Source: an uncultured Collinsella sp.
GTDB taxonomy: Bacteria; Actinomycetota; Coriobacteriia; Coriobacteriales; Coriobacteriaceae
Assembly: GCA_902494685.1 (NCBI GenBank)
Contig: CABUUE010000025.1
Coordinates: forward strand, 1 to 12,002
Direction: 5' to 3'
Length of the DNA: 12,002 nucleotides
The notes under the pieces are model-generated. The model was not told the DNA's origin. It ran no database searches and saw only the letters and a program-made list of their open reading frames with translations. Below are positions 4,910-12,002 of this stretch, one piece after another (the stretch's first letter is position 1; every line of letters begins with the position of its first letter). Made by a program: the position numbers and the translations under genes.

Positions 4910-7294
4910 CTACAGCGTCATGTTTGGATCGGCGTCGACGTCGAACGGCGAGATTTCACCTCGGTCGAATTTACGGCGAGCGACCTCCGCGATCATGGCT
5001 GCGTTATCGGTACAGGCAGACAAGGGCGGCACCGTTACGCGAATCCCCTGACGCCCAAGCTTCTTGATCATCATCTCGCGCAGATGCGGGTTGGCCGAGA
5101 CGCCGCCACCAATGCAGTATTCCTTGCATCCGGTAGCGTGCAATGCGTTTTTGGCCTTCTTGTACTGCACGTCAAAGACAGCTGCCTCAAACGAAGCCGC
5201 CAGATCGGGAAGGTGAATCGTGCGCCCGGCCTTGGTCTCTTGCTCGATGTAGAGCGTCACCGCCGTCTTGAGGCCCGAAAGCGAGAAGCGATAGTCTCCC
5301 CTGCTGTTAAGCGCACGGGGGAAATCGATCGCCTTGGGGTTGCCCGTCTCGGCCAGCTTGGAAATGATGGGGCCACCGGGATAGCCCAGACCCAACGCCT
5401 TGGCTACCTTGTCGAAGGCCTCGCCCACAGCGTCGTCGAGCGTCTCACCGAGCACCTCGTAGTCGCCCCACGCCTTCACGTGCACGAGCATGGTGTGCCC
5501 GCCCGAGACAAGCGTGAAGATAAACGGCGGTTTGAGGTCGGGTTGCGCCAGCAGGTTGGCAAACAGATGACCCTCAAGATGATTGACGCACACGAGCGGC
5601 TTGCCGGCAGCGTAGGCAAAGCCCTTGGCGAAGGCGACGCCAACCACGAGCGCGCCCACCAGGCCCGGACCCTGTGTCACGCCCACGGCGGCAAGCTCGC
5701 TGGGGGCAATGGCTCCGCCCGTAAGGCCCAGCGATGCTGCGGCATCCTCGAGCGCCGCATCCACGACACCCACAATCACCTCAACGTGCTTGCGCGAGGC
5801 GATTTCGGGCACCACGCCGCCAAAACGGGCATGGAAATCAATCTGCGTCGACACCTGGTTAGCCAGCATATTGCCATCCGCATCGATAATCGCCACGGCC
5901 GTCTCGTCGCAGGAACTCTCGATAGCGAGCACTAGGCGGCGGCGCTCAATTTCGGCACGCTCCCCCTCGGAGCGCCCGGGCGCAGGCAGCGGCCATACGC
6001 GCTGCTCTGCCGCCGTCGGCTCGGGCGAAGCATTGTCGACCGGAAGCACGAGGGGCAGCGGGGCCGTCATGACGATGGCATCCTTGCCGGCACCATAGTA
6101 GCCGCGGCGCCGTCCTGCCTCGGTAAAGCCCAGAGCGTTATAAAGCGCGATCGCTCCCTCGTTGCCGTCCTCGACCTCGAGCGAAGCCGTGGTGCAGCCG
6201 AGCATCTGGGCATCATAGCTCACATGCGACAGCAGCTTGCGGGCAATGCCCTCACGGCGATGTGCCGAGTCGACGGCGACATCCAGAATCTGCACATCAC
6301 CGTCCACGACCATACCGCCGGCAAGGCCCAGCAGCTTGCCGTCGTCGTGTGCCACCCACCAACTACGCGGCGCAGCGACGTCCTCGCCCAGTTCGGACAG
6401 GAACATGCCCGGCGTCCACGCCTCGTGTCCGGCACCTTCAAAGCAGGCAGCCTCTAGCGCGCTCGCGCCCTCGGCATCCGCCGCGCCCATGGGACGGAAC
6501 TGCAGATGACGACCGGCGAGCTCATCGGCAACGCCCGTAATTTCGCTCTGCGCACTCTCGGCAAGACCAAGACGCTTGCGCTCGTTTTCCTCGGCATCCG
6601 AAAGGCGCGTGTAAATCGGCAGGACGCGGGCCGGATCGCCGTCACCCGCAGCGTGCGTGAGCAGCAAGCCCTCGCCCGAAGGCCACCACAGGTCGCGCTC
6701 CACGCAGCGGGCGGTCTCGTCCTCACCCAGCAGCTTGCCATAGCGCACGAGACCGTCACCGGTCAGCTGAACCTGGTCCCAGTCCGCTGCTTGGCGCCAC
6801 TCATCGAGCGCCACGGCGGCCTTGACCACGTGTTCGCGCTCAAATTGACGCTCGGGGCCCTCATCGACCAGCATATACAGCGCCGGATATACCTCACCGC
6901 GCATAGCATCGGCCAAGATACCAAGCTTGCCGCGCACACCAGCCTTCCACGCCGTCCAAGCGCAAGCGTCGAGCGTCGACACGCCCAGCAGCGGAACATT
7001 GGCACCACGTGCGAGGCCCTTGGCAGTGGAGATGCCGATGCGCACACCCGTAAACGACCCCGGACCGCGGCCGACCACGTAGCAACCAACATCGCTGCGA
7101 TCCAGACCGGTTTGAGCCAGCACGCCATCAACGGTATTCACGAGCTCAACGTTGGCGTGACGGCGACACATGTGGTCGCCACTCACGAGCTTCGTCTCGC
7201 CCGTCTGCCCATCAATCCAGCTTGCCGCGCAGGCAAGCATGTCGGTCGAGGTATCGAGCGCCACCACCAGCGCGTTGTCGTTATGCAAGCTCAT
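4910..7294 (-). CDS. tsaD: TsaB-RimI-TsaD triple fusion (tRNA t6A synthesis plus N-acetyltransferase)
   Basis: This 794-residue protein joins three enzymes. Residues about 8-232 are TsaB (GRGPGSFTGVRIGIS at 75-89), the partner that activates TsaD. Residues about 264-410 are a GNAT acetyltransferase of the RimI type, with the acetyl-CoA loop RREGIA at 346-351 and NEGAIALYNALGF at 378-390; RimI acetylates the N-terminus of ribosomal protein S18. Residues about 453-794 are TsaD, with SSCDETA (460-466), GGVVPEIASRKH, the metal ligands His572 and His576 in NHLEGH, SGGHT (597-601) and TDNAAMIA near the end. TsaD transfers the threonylcarbamoyl group to A37 of ANN-decoding tRNAs. All key motifs are intact. 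The ATG at 7294 is preferred, with AAGG 9 nt upstream; an in-frame TTG at 7312 lacks a site. It overlaps the 3' end of tsaE by 14 nt, which suggests translational coupling. Confidence 0.95.
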   Translation of the reverse strand: MSLHNDNALVVALDTSTDMLACAASWIDGQTGETKLVSGDHMCRRHANVELVNTVDGVLAQTGLDRSDVGCYVVGRGPGSFTGVRIGISTAKGLARGANVPLLGVSTLDACAWTAWKAGVRGKLGILADAMRGEVYPALYMLVDEGPERQFEREHVVKAAVALDEWRQAADWDQVQLTGDGLVRYGKLLGEDETARCVERDLWWPSGEGLLLTHAAGDGDPARVLPIYTRLSDAEENERKRLGLAESAQSEITGVADELAGRHLQFRPMGAADAEGASALEAACFEGAGHEAWTPGMFLSELGEDVAAPRSWWVAHDDGKLLGLAGGMVVDGDVQILDVAVDSAHRREGIARKLLSHVSYDAQMLGCTTASLEVEDGNEGAIALYNALGFTEAGRRRGYYGAGKDAIVMTAPLPLVLPVDNASPEPTAAEQRVWPLPAPGRSEGERAEIERRRLVLAIESSCDETAVAIIDADGNMLANQVSTQIDFHARFGGVVPEIASRKHVEVIVGVVDAALEDAAASLGLTGGAIAPSELAAVGVTQGPGLVGALVVGVAFAKGFAYAAGKPLVCVNHLEGHLFANLLAQPDLKPPFIFTLVSGGHTMLVHVKAWGDYEVLGETLDDAVGEAFDKVAKALGLGYPGGPIISKLAETGNPKAIDFPRALNSRGDYRFSLSGLKTAVTLYIEQETKAGRTIHLPDLAASFEAAVFDVQYKKAKNALHATGCKEYCIGGGVSANPHLREMMIKKLGRQGIRVTVPPLSACTDNAAMIAEVARRKFDRGEISPFDVDADPNMTL

Positions 7295-7787
7295 CTTGTA
7301 CAGCCTTATCAATCAAATGGGAAAGCTCCATTGCGCGGTCACCGTGCGCCTCAAGCGTTATCGTTCGCACATCGCTGTCGCCCTCATCACGCTTGAGCGT
7401 CACCGAAAGGTACTCATCCGTCAGCTCGTCCTGGAATTGTTCGCCCCATTCCAGCAGGCAAGCACCCTCATAGCCCAGCACATCGAAAATGCCCGTATCC
7501 TCGAGCTCGTAGGCATGCTCCAGGCGGTATAGATCAAAGTGAAACAGCGGAATACGACCTTGATCGTGAACGGCCATGAGCGCAAACGTAGGACTCGTAA
7601 CCATATGCCCATCGCCCAGCCCGCGCGAGACGCCCTTGGTAAAGTGAGTTTTGCCCACTCCCAGGCCACCGGTCAGGATGAGCACATCTCCGTCCTCAAG
7701 GCACGGTGCAATTAGCTCGCCAAAGTACTCCGTATCGGCAGCGCAAGTCGTTTTGTAAGTACCTACCCCCAGGCGCTCCAGGGACAT
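7281..7787 (-). CDS. tsaE: tRNA threonylcarbamoyladenosine biosynthesis ATPase TsaE
   Basis: This 168-residue protein has the usual TsaE length and layout. The P-loop GGLGVGKT is at 40-47, SPTF at 65-68, the HFDLYR block at 83-88 and LLEWGE at 111-116. TsaE is the ATPase that resets the TsaB-TsaD complex between rounds of t6A formation in the cytoplasm. AAGGAG stands 5 nt before the ATG. It begins 12 nt after the glycosylase gene and its last codons overlap the start of the TsaB-RimI-TsaD fusion, so the t6A partners TsaB, TsaD and TsaE are co-expressed. The TsaC/Sua5 enzyme that makes threonylcarbamoyl-AMP is not in this window. Confidence 0.95.
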   Translation of the reverse strand: MSLERLGVGTYKTTCAADTEYFGELIAPCLEDGDVLILTGGLGVGKTHFTKGVSRGLGDGHMVTSPTFALMAVHDQGRIPLFHFDLYRLEHAYELEDTGIFDVLGYEGACLLEWGEQFQDELTDEYLSVTLKRDEGDSDVRTITLEAHGDRAMELSHLIDKAVQDELA

Positions 7788-7799
7788 ATATGCTCCTTA

Positions 7800-8420
7800 T
7801 TATTCCGAGGCGTCCTCTGGTGCGGGATGTCGCTCCAGATAATCGCCCAGCATCTTAAAGTCTTCCTCCAGCAGCTCCTGCCACGCCGGATTGCGCAGCG
7901 CTGCTGCCGGATGAAAAGTGGGCATTACTACAAAATGCCCCATCTGGTGGAACCTGCCGCGCAGCTTAGTAATGCCAATCTCGGTCTTAAGCACAAAGTG
8001 CGTCGCGGGGTTGCCGAGCGTCACGATAATATCAGGCCAGATGCTTCGAATCTGCTCACGCAAAAACGGCGAGCAAGCCAGCACTTCCTCGGGACGCGGA
8101 TTGCGGTTTCCCGGCGGGCGGCACTTAAGCACGTTGGCAATGTAGACGTCTTCGCGTTTGAGCCCCGCCAGCGACAAAATGCCGTTGAGGTCCTCGCCTG
8201 CCGCCCCCACAAAGGGCTCGCCCTGCAAATCCTCATTGCGGCCCGGCGCCTCACCGATAAACATCACGCGAGCGCGGGGGTTTCCCACGCCAAACACGAT
8301 ATTGTGACGCGACTGGTAGAGCTGGCAGAGGTGACAATCGCCCAGAACGGCCTCAATTTCCTCGAGTGCGACCTCACGTGGCGCCTGATGGGTATGGCCG
8401 GGGATGTGCATGACGCCCAT
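7800..8420 (-). CDS. Family 4 uracil-DNA glycosylase (iron-sulfur)
   Basis: This 206-residue enzyme removes uracil from DNA to start base excision repair. Motif GEAPGRNEDLQGEPFVGAAG is at about 56-75, and the second active-site motif HPAAALRNP is at 170-178. Four cysteines (29, 32, 100 and 116) have the spacing expected for the [4Fe-4S] cluster of family 4 enzymes: CxxC near the N-terminus, then a pair 16 residues apart flanking RPPGNRNP. The first dozen residues (MHIPGHTHQAP) are a short extension. GGAG lies 5 nt before the ATG and overlaps the stop of alr, 8 nt upstream. It is an internal gene of the acpS operon; nothing suggests a separate promoter. Confidence 0.93.
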   Translation of the reverse strand: MGVMHIPGHTHQAPREVALEEIEAVLGDCHLCQLYQSRHNIVFGVGNPRARVMFIGEAPGRNEDLQGEPFVGAAGEDLNGILSLAGLKREDVYIANVLKCRPPGNRNPRPEEVLACSPFLREQIRSIWPDIIVTLGNPATHFVLKTEIGITKLRGRFHQMGHFVVMPTFHPAAALRNPAWQELLEEDFKMLGDYLERHPAPEDASE

Positions 8421-8428
8421 AGCGGCTC

Positions 8429-9574
8429 CTACACGTAGACCTTGTCGAGACGCATGCCAAAGCCGCAGGCGACCTCGTAGTTAATCGTTCCGCGCAGTCG
8501 GGCCATCTCGTCCATGGTAATCTCGGCATCGCCATCGCGGCCGACAATAATCATCTCGTCACCATACTCGGCCTCGGGAATCTCGTGTGCCGGGTTGGAC
8601 TGAATGGCGACCATAAACTGGTCCATGCAGATATTGCCAACCTGATGCACGCGCTCGCCGCGATACAGCACATCCATACGATTGGAAAGCGTACGCGATA
8701 GGCCGTCGGCATAACCGATCGGCAGCGTGCAGATCTGAACGCGCGTACGCGGTACGCGGTAGGTAAAACCGTAGCCCACGCCCTCACCCATCGCAGGGTG
8801 TGCCACGCGCGTCACGCGCGCATGGACGCTCATAACGGGGTCAAGCTGCATCACGCGGCCACTCAGCTCGCACGGCTGCATGCCATACAAGCCAACGCCG
8901 GCGCGGATCATATCAAAATGCATCGAGGGGTCGAGCATCGAGGACGGCGTATTGGCGCAGTGCACGATACCGCACTCAAAACCCGCATCCTTAATGGCCT
9001 GAACGGCCTCGGTAAAGCGCTGACACTGCAGCTTGTAGTCCCAGCCCGAAGGTTCATCGGCCGTGGCGAAGTGCGTAAATACGCCGTCGCACTGAATACC
9101 ACGATGGAAATTTATACCGCGGACAAAGTCGAGCACCTGCGTGTAGTGAACGCCGATACGATTCATGCCCGTCTCGATGGCGAGATGATACTTGCCCACT
9201 TTGCCCGCCGCGACGGCACATTCGCCATACGCAAGAGCAAAGTCAGACGTATAGACCGAGGGCATGATATCAAACTCGAGCAACGTCGGAATGGCCTCGA
9301 TAGGCGGCTCGCTTAGGATGAGGATGGGTTTCGTAATCCCGCCCTGTCGGAGCTCAACGCCCTCGTTAACCGTCGCCACGGCAAACATGTCGGCACCGGC
9401 CGAATACATGATCTTGGCGCACTCAACAGCTCCATGACCATAAGCATCGGCCTTGACCACGCAGCACAGGCGCTGACGTGGATTCAGCAAGTTCTTATAG
9501 GCCCTCGTGTTGCGACGGAGCGCCCCGCGGTCGATCTCGACCCAGGACCAGCGCGTCAAATCGGCTTTATTCAT
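8429..9574 (-). CDS. alr: Alanine racemase
   Basis: This 381-residue, PLP-dependent, fold-III enzyme converts L- to D-alanine for peptidoglycan. The PLP lysine is Lys41 in VVKADAYGHG. The second catalytic base is Tyr268 in GEGVGYGF. PIGYADG (285-291) and GNICMDQFM (323-331) are the usual phosphate- and substrate-site blocks. The length is typical. The C-terminal block reads CGFGMRLDKVYV where many homologues have CSxSxRVPRVY, a mild divergence away from the catalytic residues. The ATG follows the nnr stop codon by 2 nt and lacks a strong binding site of its own (GAAGGG is 14 nt away), so translational coupling with nnr is likely. Confidence 0.96.
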   Translation of the reverse strand: MNKADLTRWSWVEIDRGALRRNTRAYKNLLNPRQRLCCVVKADAYGHGAVECAKIMYSAGADMFAVATVNEGVELRQGGITKPILILSEPPIEAIPTLLEFDIMPSVYTSDFALAYGECAVAAGKVGKYHLAIETGMNRIGVHYTQVLDFVRGINFHRGIQCDGVFTHFATADEPSGWDYKLQCQRFTEAVQAIKDAGFECGIVHCANTPSSMLDPSMHFDMIRAGVGLYGMQPCELSGRVMQLDPVMSVHARVTRVAHPAMGEGVGYGFTYRVPRTRVQICTLPIGYADGLSRTLSNRMDVLYRGERVHQVGNICMDQFMVAIQSNPAHEIPEAEYGDEMIIVGRDGDAEITMDEMARLRGTINYEVACGFGMRLDKVYV

Positions 9575-9576
9575 GA

Positions 9577-11193
9577 TTAGTCATCCGACCCTTCGTCCAT
9601 GATTCCCAGATCTTCGAGCGCATCCTTTGCCGCCAGTTCCATGGCAGGACCGATCAAGTCGATAAGATCGGTCGCGATGACGCTCTTCTCACCATACTCC
9701 GTCGCCGCGGCAAAACCGGCGTAGCTGTGAAGTGCGACGGCGTACGAATACAGCAACTCCCAACGATCCATCTCGTCGCGCATGGTGGCAAGCGTGCCGG
9801 CCAAAATACCCGCGAGAACATCACCCGAACCGGCAGTTGCCAGAGAAGCCGGACCCGAGAGCGGCAGCAGCACACGCTCAACGCCACAGATAGCCGTCGT
9901 CGGCCCCTTGGCAATGACCACCAGATTGTCGGAGCCTGCAGCCCAGACAACCTTCTGCGCGGCCGCAATCGCGGTACCAAGGTCGTTCACCTCGTCACCG
10001 GCAACCAGACGCGAAAGCTCACGATAGTGCGGCGTCATAACCAACGGCTGCTCGCGACGATACATCTCGGGATTACTATCAATACCGTCAATGGCAATCT
10101 TAGCAAGGCAGTTGAGTGCATCGGCGTCCAAAATAAGCGGTACATCAAGCTCGAGCAAGCCCGAAACCACCTGCATAGCGCCGGCAGATGTCGTCATACC
10201 GGGACCGCACAGTACACAGCTGTACTTCTTTGCAATCTCGCACACAGTCATGCGCGCAGCGGCGCCAAAGGAGCCGCGGGAATCAGACGGAATAGCAAAG
10301 ACGGGAATCGAAGGAAGTGCCATGCGAATAAGATTGGCACACGCATCGGGCGTCGCGACAGCCACATAGCCGGCACCCGCGCGGGCAGCAGACTTGGCGG
10401 CCATAATAGCAGCGCCAGGATACTGCGCCGAGCCGGCGACAATAAGGACGGAACCGCGAGAATACTTATCGATATTCGTGGGCAGCGGAGCAAAGAAATC
10501 CACCAGGTCACCGGGCTCGACAATCTCGGCGGCATGGTCGACATCATCGATGACCTCATCAAGGCGATCATAGAGGCCACCGCACACCAGATCACCGGCG
10601 TACTCTGGGCCATCAGCGCTGTAGAGTCCGATCTTGGGCGTGATCATCGTGACCGTGCGCTCGGCACGGATGCAGTCGTCGTCGACAACACCGGTCTCGG
10701 CATTCAGACCCGAAGGAACATCAATGGACACCACATGGTCGGCGCAGTCGTTAACTGTCGGAATCCAGATGGAGAACGGTGCACGCAGGTCACCGTGGAA
10801 ACCGGTACCAAAGATAGCGTCAACAACAACGTCGGCCTTATCGATCAAAACCTCAAGCTCATCTCGCGAGGGACCGACACACACATGCACGTCACGACCG
10901 GCGGTACGGCGGGCAACATGGCGAGCCAGAGCGGCAGGAATCTCATCCGGCTCGACCGGAGACACGATATCCACGTCAACGCCCTTATGACTCAAAATAT
11001 CAGCCGCGACCCAACCGTCACCACCGTTGTTGCCAAAACCGACCAGAACAAGGACGCGATCGGGATTGAGTTTTAGAATTTCACGAGCAGCAAACTCACC
11101 CGCCAGTTCCATAAGCTCGGCCTTCGAAGTTCCTTCGCGTTCGATAATATCCTCGAGGCGAACGACTTCCTCGGTACTCAAAACCGGTTTCAT
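9577..11193 (-). CDS. nnr: Bifunctional NAD(P)H-hydrate epimerase/dehydratase
   Basis: This 538-residue protein repairs hydrated NAD(P)H. The N-terminal half is the epimerase (YjeF_N fold), with GFGNNGGDG at 52-60, DAIFGTG at 125-131 and SIDVPSG at 157-162. The C-terminal half, from about 228, is the ADP- or ATP-dependent dehydratase (YjeF_C), with VAGSAQYPG at 252-260, DADALN at 356-361 and ATAGSGDVLAG at 452-462 holding the catalytic Asp458. One motif differs: the usual TPHPGE is TPHYRE (387-392). GGAG lies 5 nt upstream of the ATG, and the start codon abuts the acpS stop codon with no gap. The pairing acpS-nnr-alr is a common actinobacterial and firmicute neighbourhood. Confidence 0.96.
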   Translation of the reverse strand: MKPVLSTEEVVRLEDIIEREGTSKAELMELAGEFAAREILKLNPDRVLVLVGFGNNGGDGWVAADILSHKGVDVDIVSPVEPDEIPAALARHVARRTAGRDVHVCVGPSRDELEVLIDKADVVVDAIFGTGFHGDLRAPFSIWIPTVNDCADHVVSIDVPSGLNAETGVVDDDCIRAERTVTMITPKIGLYSADGPEYAGDLVCGGLYDRLDEVIDDVDHAAEIVEPGDLVDFFAPLPTNIDKYSRGSVLIVAGSAQYPGAAIMAAKSAARAGAGYVAVATPDACANLIRMALPSIPVFAIPSDSRGSFGAAARMTVCEIAKKYSCVLCGPGMTTSAGAMQVVSGLLELDVPLILDADALNCLAKIAIDGIDSNPEMYRREQPLVMTPHYRELSRLVAGDEVNDLGTAIAAAQKVVWAAGSDNLVVIAKGPTTAICGVERVLLPLSGPASLATAGSGDVLAGILAGTLATMRDEMDRWELLYSYAVALHSYAGFAAATEYGEKSVIATDLIDLIGPAMELAAKDALEDLGIMDEGSDD

Positions 11194-11733
11194 CTATGCT
11201 CCTAGCGTATCTTGCGAAGCATCGCCCTGGTGCTCCGTCAAAGCTGAATTTTGCAGTTGCTCAAGCTCATCTAAAACCGAGCGAGCCTCTTTATAAGTTT
11301 GTGCAACGCGTTCCTTGGTGCTCACCTTTTCTTCCTTAGGCTTTGGTCGAGCATCCTTGGTGATCGCAATGGCATTGGCTACGGCCAGATCACCCGTCAA
11401 AGTAATGGAGAGCGCAACTTCAACGACACCCAACTCTTGAGCAATCTCGAGCGCTCGACCCGAAAGCACCGCTTTAGGCTTTCCGAGGTTATCACGCGTC
11501 ACCGAGACGTCTTTGCGGCCGACGCCCTGACTAAAACCCGTACCAAGAGCTTTGAGAACCGCTTCACGAGAAGCAAAACGGCTCGCATAGTGCGCCGCAG
11601 GACGCGATGAAGCGTCGCAATATGCGCACTCTTCTTCGGTAAACACACGCCGAGCAAACGACGGCGTCTTTTCAAGGATTGATTTCATGCGGGAAATCTC
11701 GACGATATCAACGCCGATACCAGCTTCAGCCAT
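11194..11733 (-). CDS. acpS: Holo-[acyl-carrier-protein] synthase with charged C-terminal extension
   Basis: AcpS transfers 4'-phosphopantetheine from CoA to apo-ACP. The ATG at 11733 is chosen because GGAGG sits 5 nt upstream; the ATG at 11745 lies before that site. This gives 179 residues. GIGVDIVEI (5-13, metal ligand Asp9) and RFASREAVLKALGTG (52-66, Glu57) are the defining motifs. The SISH-type motif near residue 109 reads SITLTGDLAVA, with Leu in place of the common His. The catalytic core ends near residue 126, the usual AcpS length. A further tail of about 50 residues follows, rich in Lys and Glu and partly coiled-coil-like, with no recognised domain. It is the first gene of the operon. 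Confidence 0.92.
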   Translation of the reverse strand: MAEAGIGVDIVEISRMKSILEKTPSFARRVFTEEECAYCDASSRPAAHYASRFASREAVLKALGTGFSQGVGRKDVSVTRDNLGKPKAVLSGRALEIAQELGVVEVALSITLTGDLAVANAIAITKDARPKPKEEKVSTKERVAQTYKEARSVLDELEQLQNSALTEHQGDASQDTLGA

Positions 11734-11762
11734 GTTCACCTCCATATTGCACAGACTAAGTT

Positions 11763-11792
11763 ATTGTAGCCCGTTAACGGAAGATGCGACAA
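11763..11792 (-). promoter_or_regulatory. Promoter of the acpS operon
   Basis: The minus strand has TACAAT (11768-11763) as -10 and TTGTCG (11792-11787) as -35, with an 18-nt spacer. A perfect 10-bp palindrome CCGTTAACGG (11771-11780) fills the spacer and could be an operator. It lies between the 5S terminator and acpS, and transcription would start near 11756. Confidence 0.55.
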
Positions 11793-11838
11793 ACGAGGGT
11801 CATAAAACACAGCGAGTTTGTTAGATCTGGCTTAACGC

Positions 11839-11869
11839 AAAAAGGGGGAGGCCGCGAGGCCTCCCCCTT
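11839..11869 (-). terminator. Intrinsic terminator of the rRNA operon
   Basis: Arms 11842-11853 and 11858-11869 form a perfect 12-bp GC-rich stem with a 4-nt loop. On the minus strand it runs into five T (plus-strand A-run 11839-11843). It lies about 35 nt beyond the 3' end of the 5S gene and upstream of the acpS promoter. Confidence 0.93.
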
Positions 11870-11904
11870 CTCAGTTCAAGCGTACGGCTCGGTGCCGTCC
11901 ACCG

Positions 11905-12002
11905 GTCAGCGGCGCCCTGGCCTCCCACGGGCTGACCCCGCAGTACTCTCGGCGCGATGGGGCTTAGCTTCCGGGTTCGGAACGGGACCGGGCGTGCCCC
12001 CC
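11905..12002 (-). rRNA. rrf: 5S ribosomal RNA, 3' portion (5' end outside window)
   Basis: Read on the minus strand, the sequence holds conserved 5S blocks: CCCGGTCCCGTTCCGAACC, then GGAAGCTAAGCCC, then GCCGAGAGTACTGC and GTGGGAGG. The first 15-20 nt of the gene lie beyond position 12002, so the helix I partner is not visible and the exact 3' end (near 11905) is estimated. A strong terminator follows, which suggests that this is the end of an rRNA operon. Confidence 0.92.

Noticed and set aside
1..12002. CRISPR arrays, tRNA genes, insertion sequences or prophage genes
   Set aside because: I saw no regularly spaced repeats, cloverleaf sequence, transposase or integrase motifs on either strand.

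Overview
The window looks like a chromosomal segment of a moderately high-GC actinobacterium of the class Coriobacteriia, most like Collinsella. This rests on the GC-rich codon use, the fused tsaB-rimI-tsaD gene and the general resemblance of the proteins; no database search was possible. Every gene I can support lies on the minus strand, so the window reads from right to left.

At the right edge is the 3' part of a 5S rRNA gene followed by a strong intrinsic terminator. A promoter then starts a compact six-gene housekeeping operon: acpS (holo-ACP synthase), nnr (bifunctional NAD(P)H-hydrate repair), alr (alanine racemase), a family 4 uracil-DNA glycosylase, tsaE, and a triple fusion TsaB-RimI-TsaD. 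Neighbours abut, overlap or sit within 12 nt of each other. The last two genes together supply the tRNA t6A37-forming partners TsaB, TsaD and TsaE, plus a RimI acetyltransferase.

The 524-nt gap at 4386-4909 is rich in signals. Just 3' of the fusion gene is a structured repeat (copy 2). Next come a sigma70-type promoter with a perfect 7-4-7 inverted repeat in its spacer, a short leader peptide ORF ending NIISVVII, a chain of mutually exclusive hairpins, and an intrinsic terminator just before cstA. This reads as a classical ribosome-mediated isoleucine/valine attenuator placed in front of a CstA-family transporter, and it is the most interesting signal in the window.

Downstream of cstA and its terminator is a gene for a large protein: a winged-helix-like N-terminus, about 300 residues of low-complexity charged and RGG-bearing linker, and a C-terminal Toprim region resembling JetD of the Wadjet system. 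No jetA, jetB or jetC lies nearby. Right after it is copy 1 of the structured repeat, enclosed by a perfect 21-bp inverted repeat. The two repeat copies match at 72 of 78 positions, and all six differences lie in the paired arms of the central stem, including two clean compensatory pairs. This suggests a selected structure.
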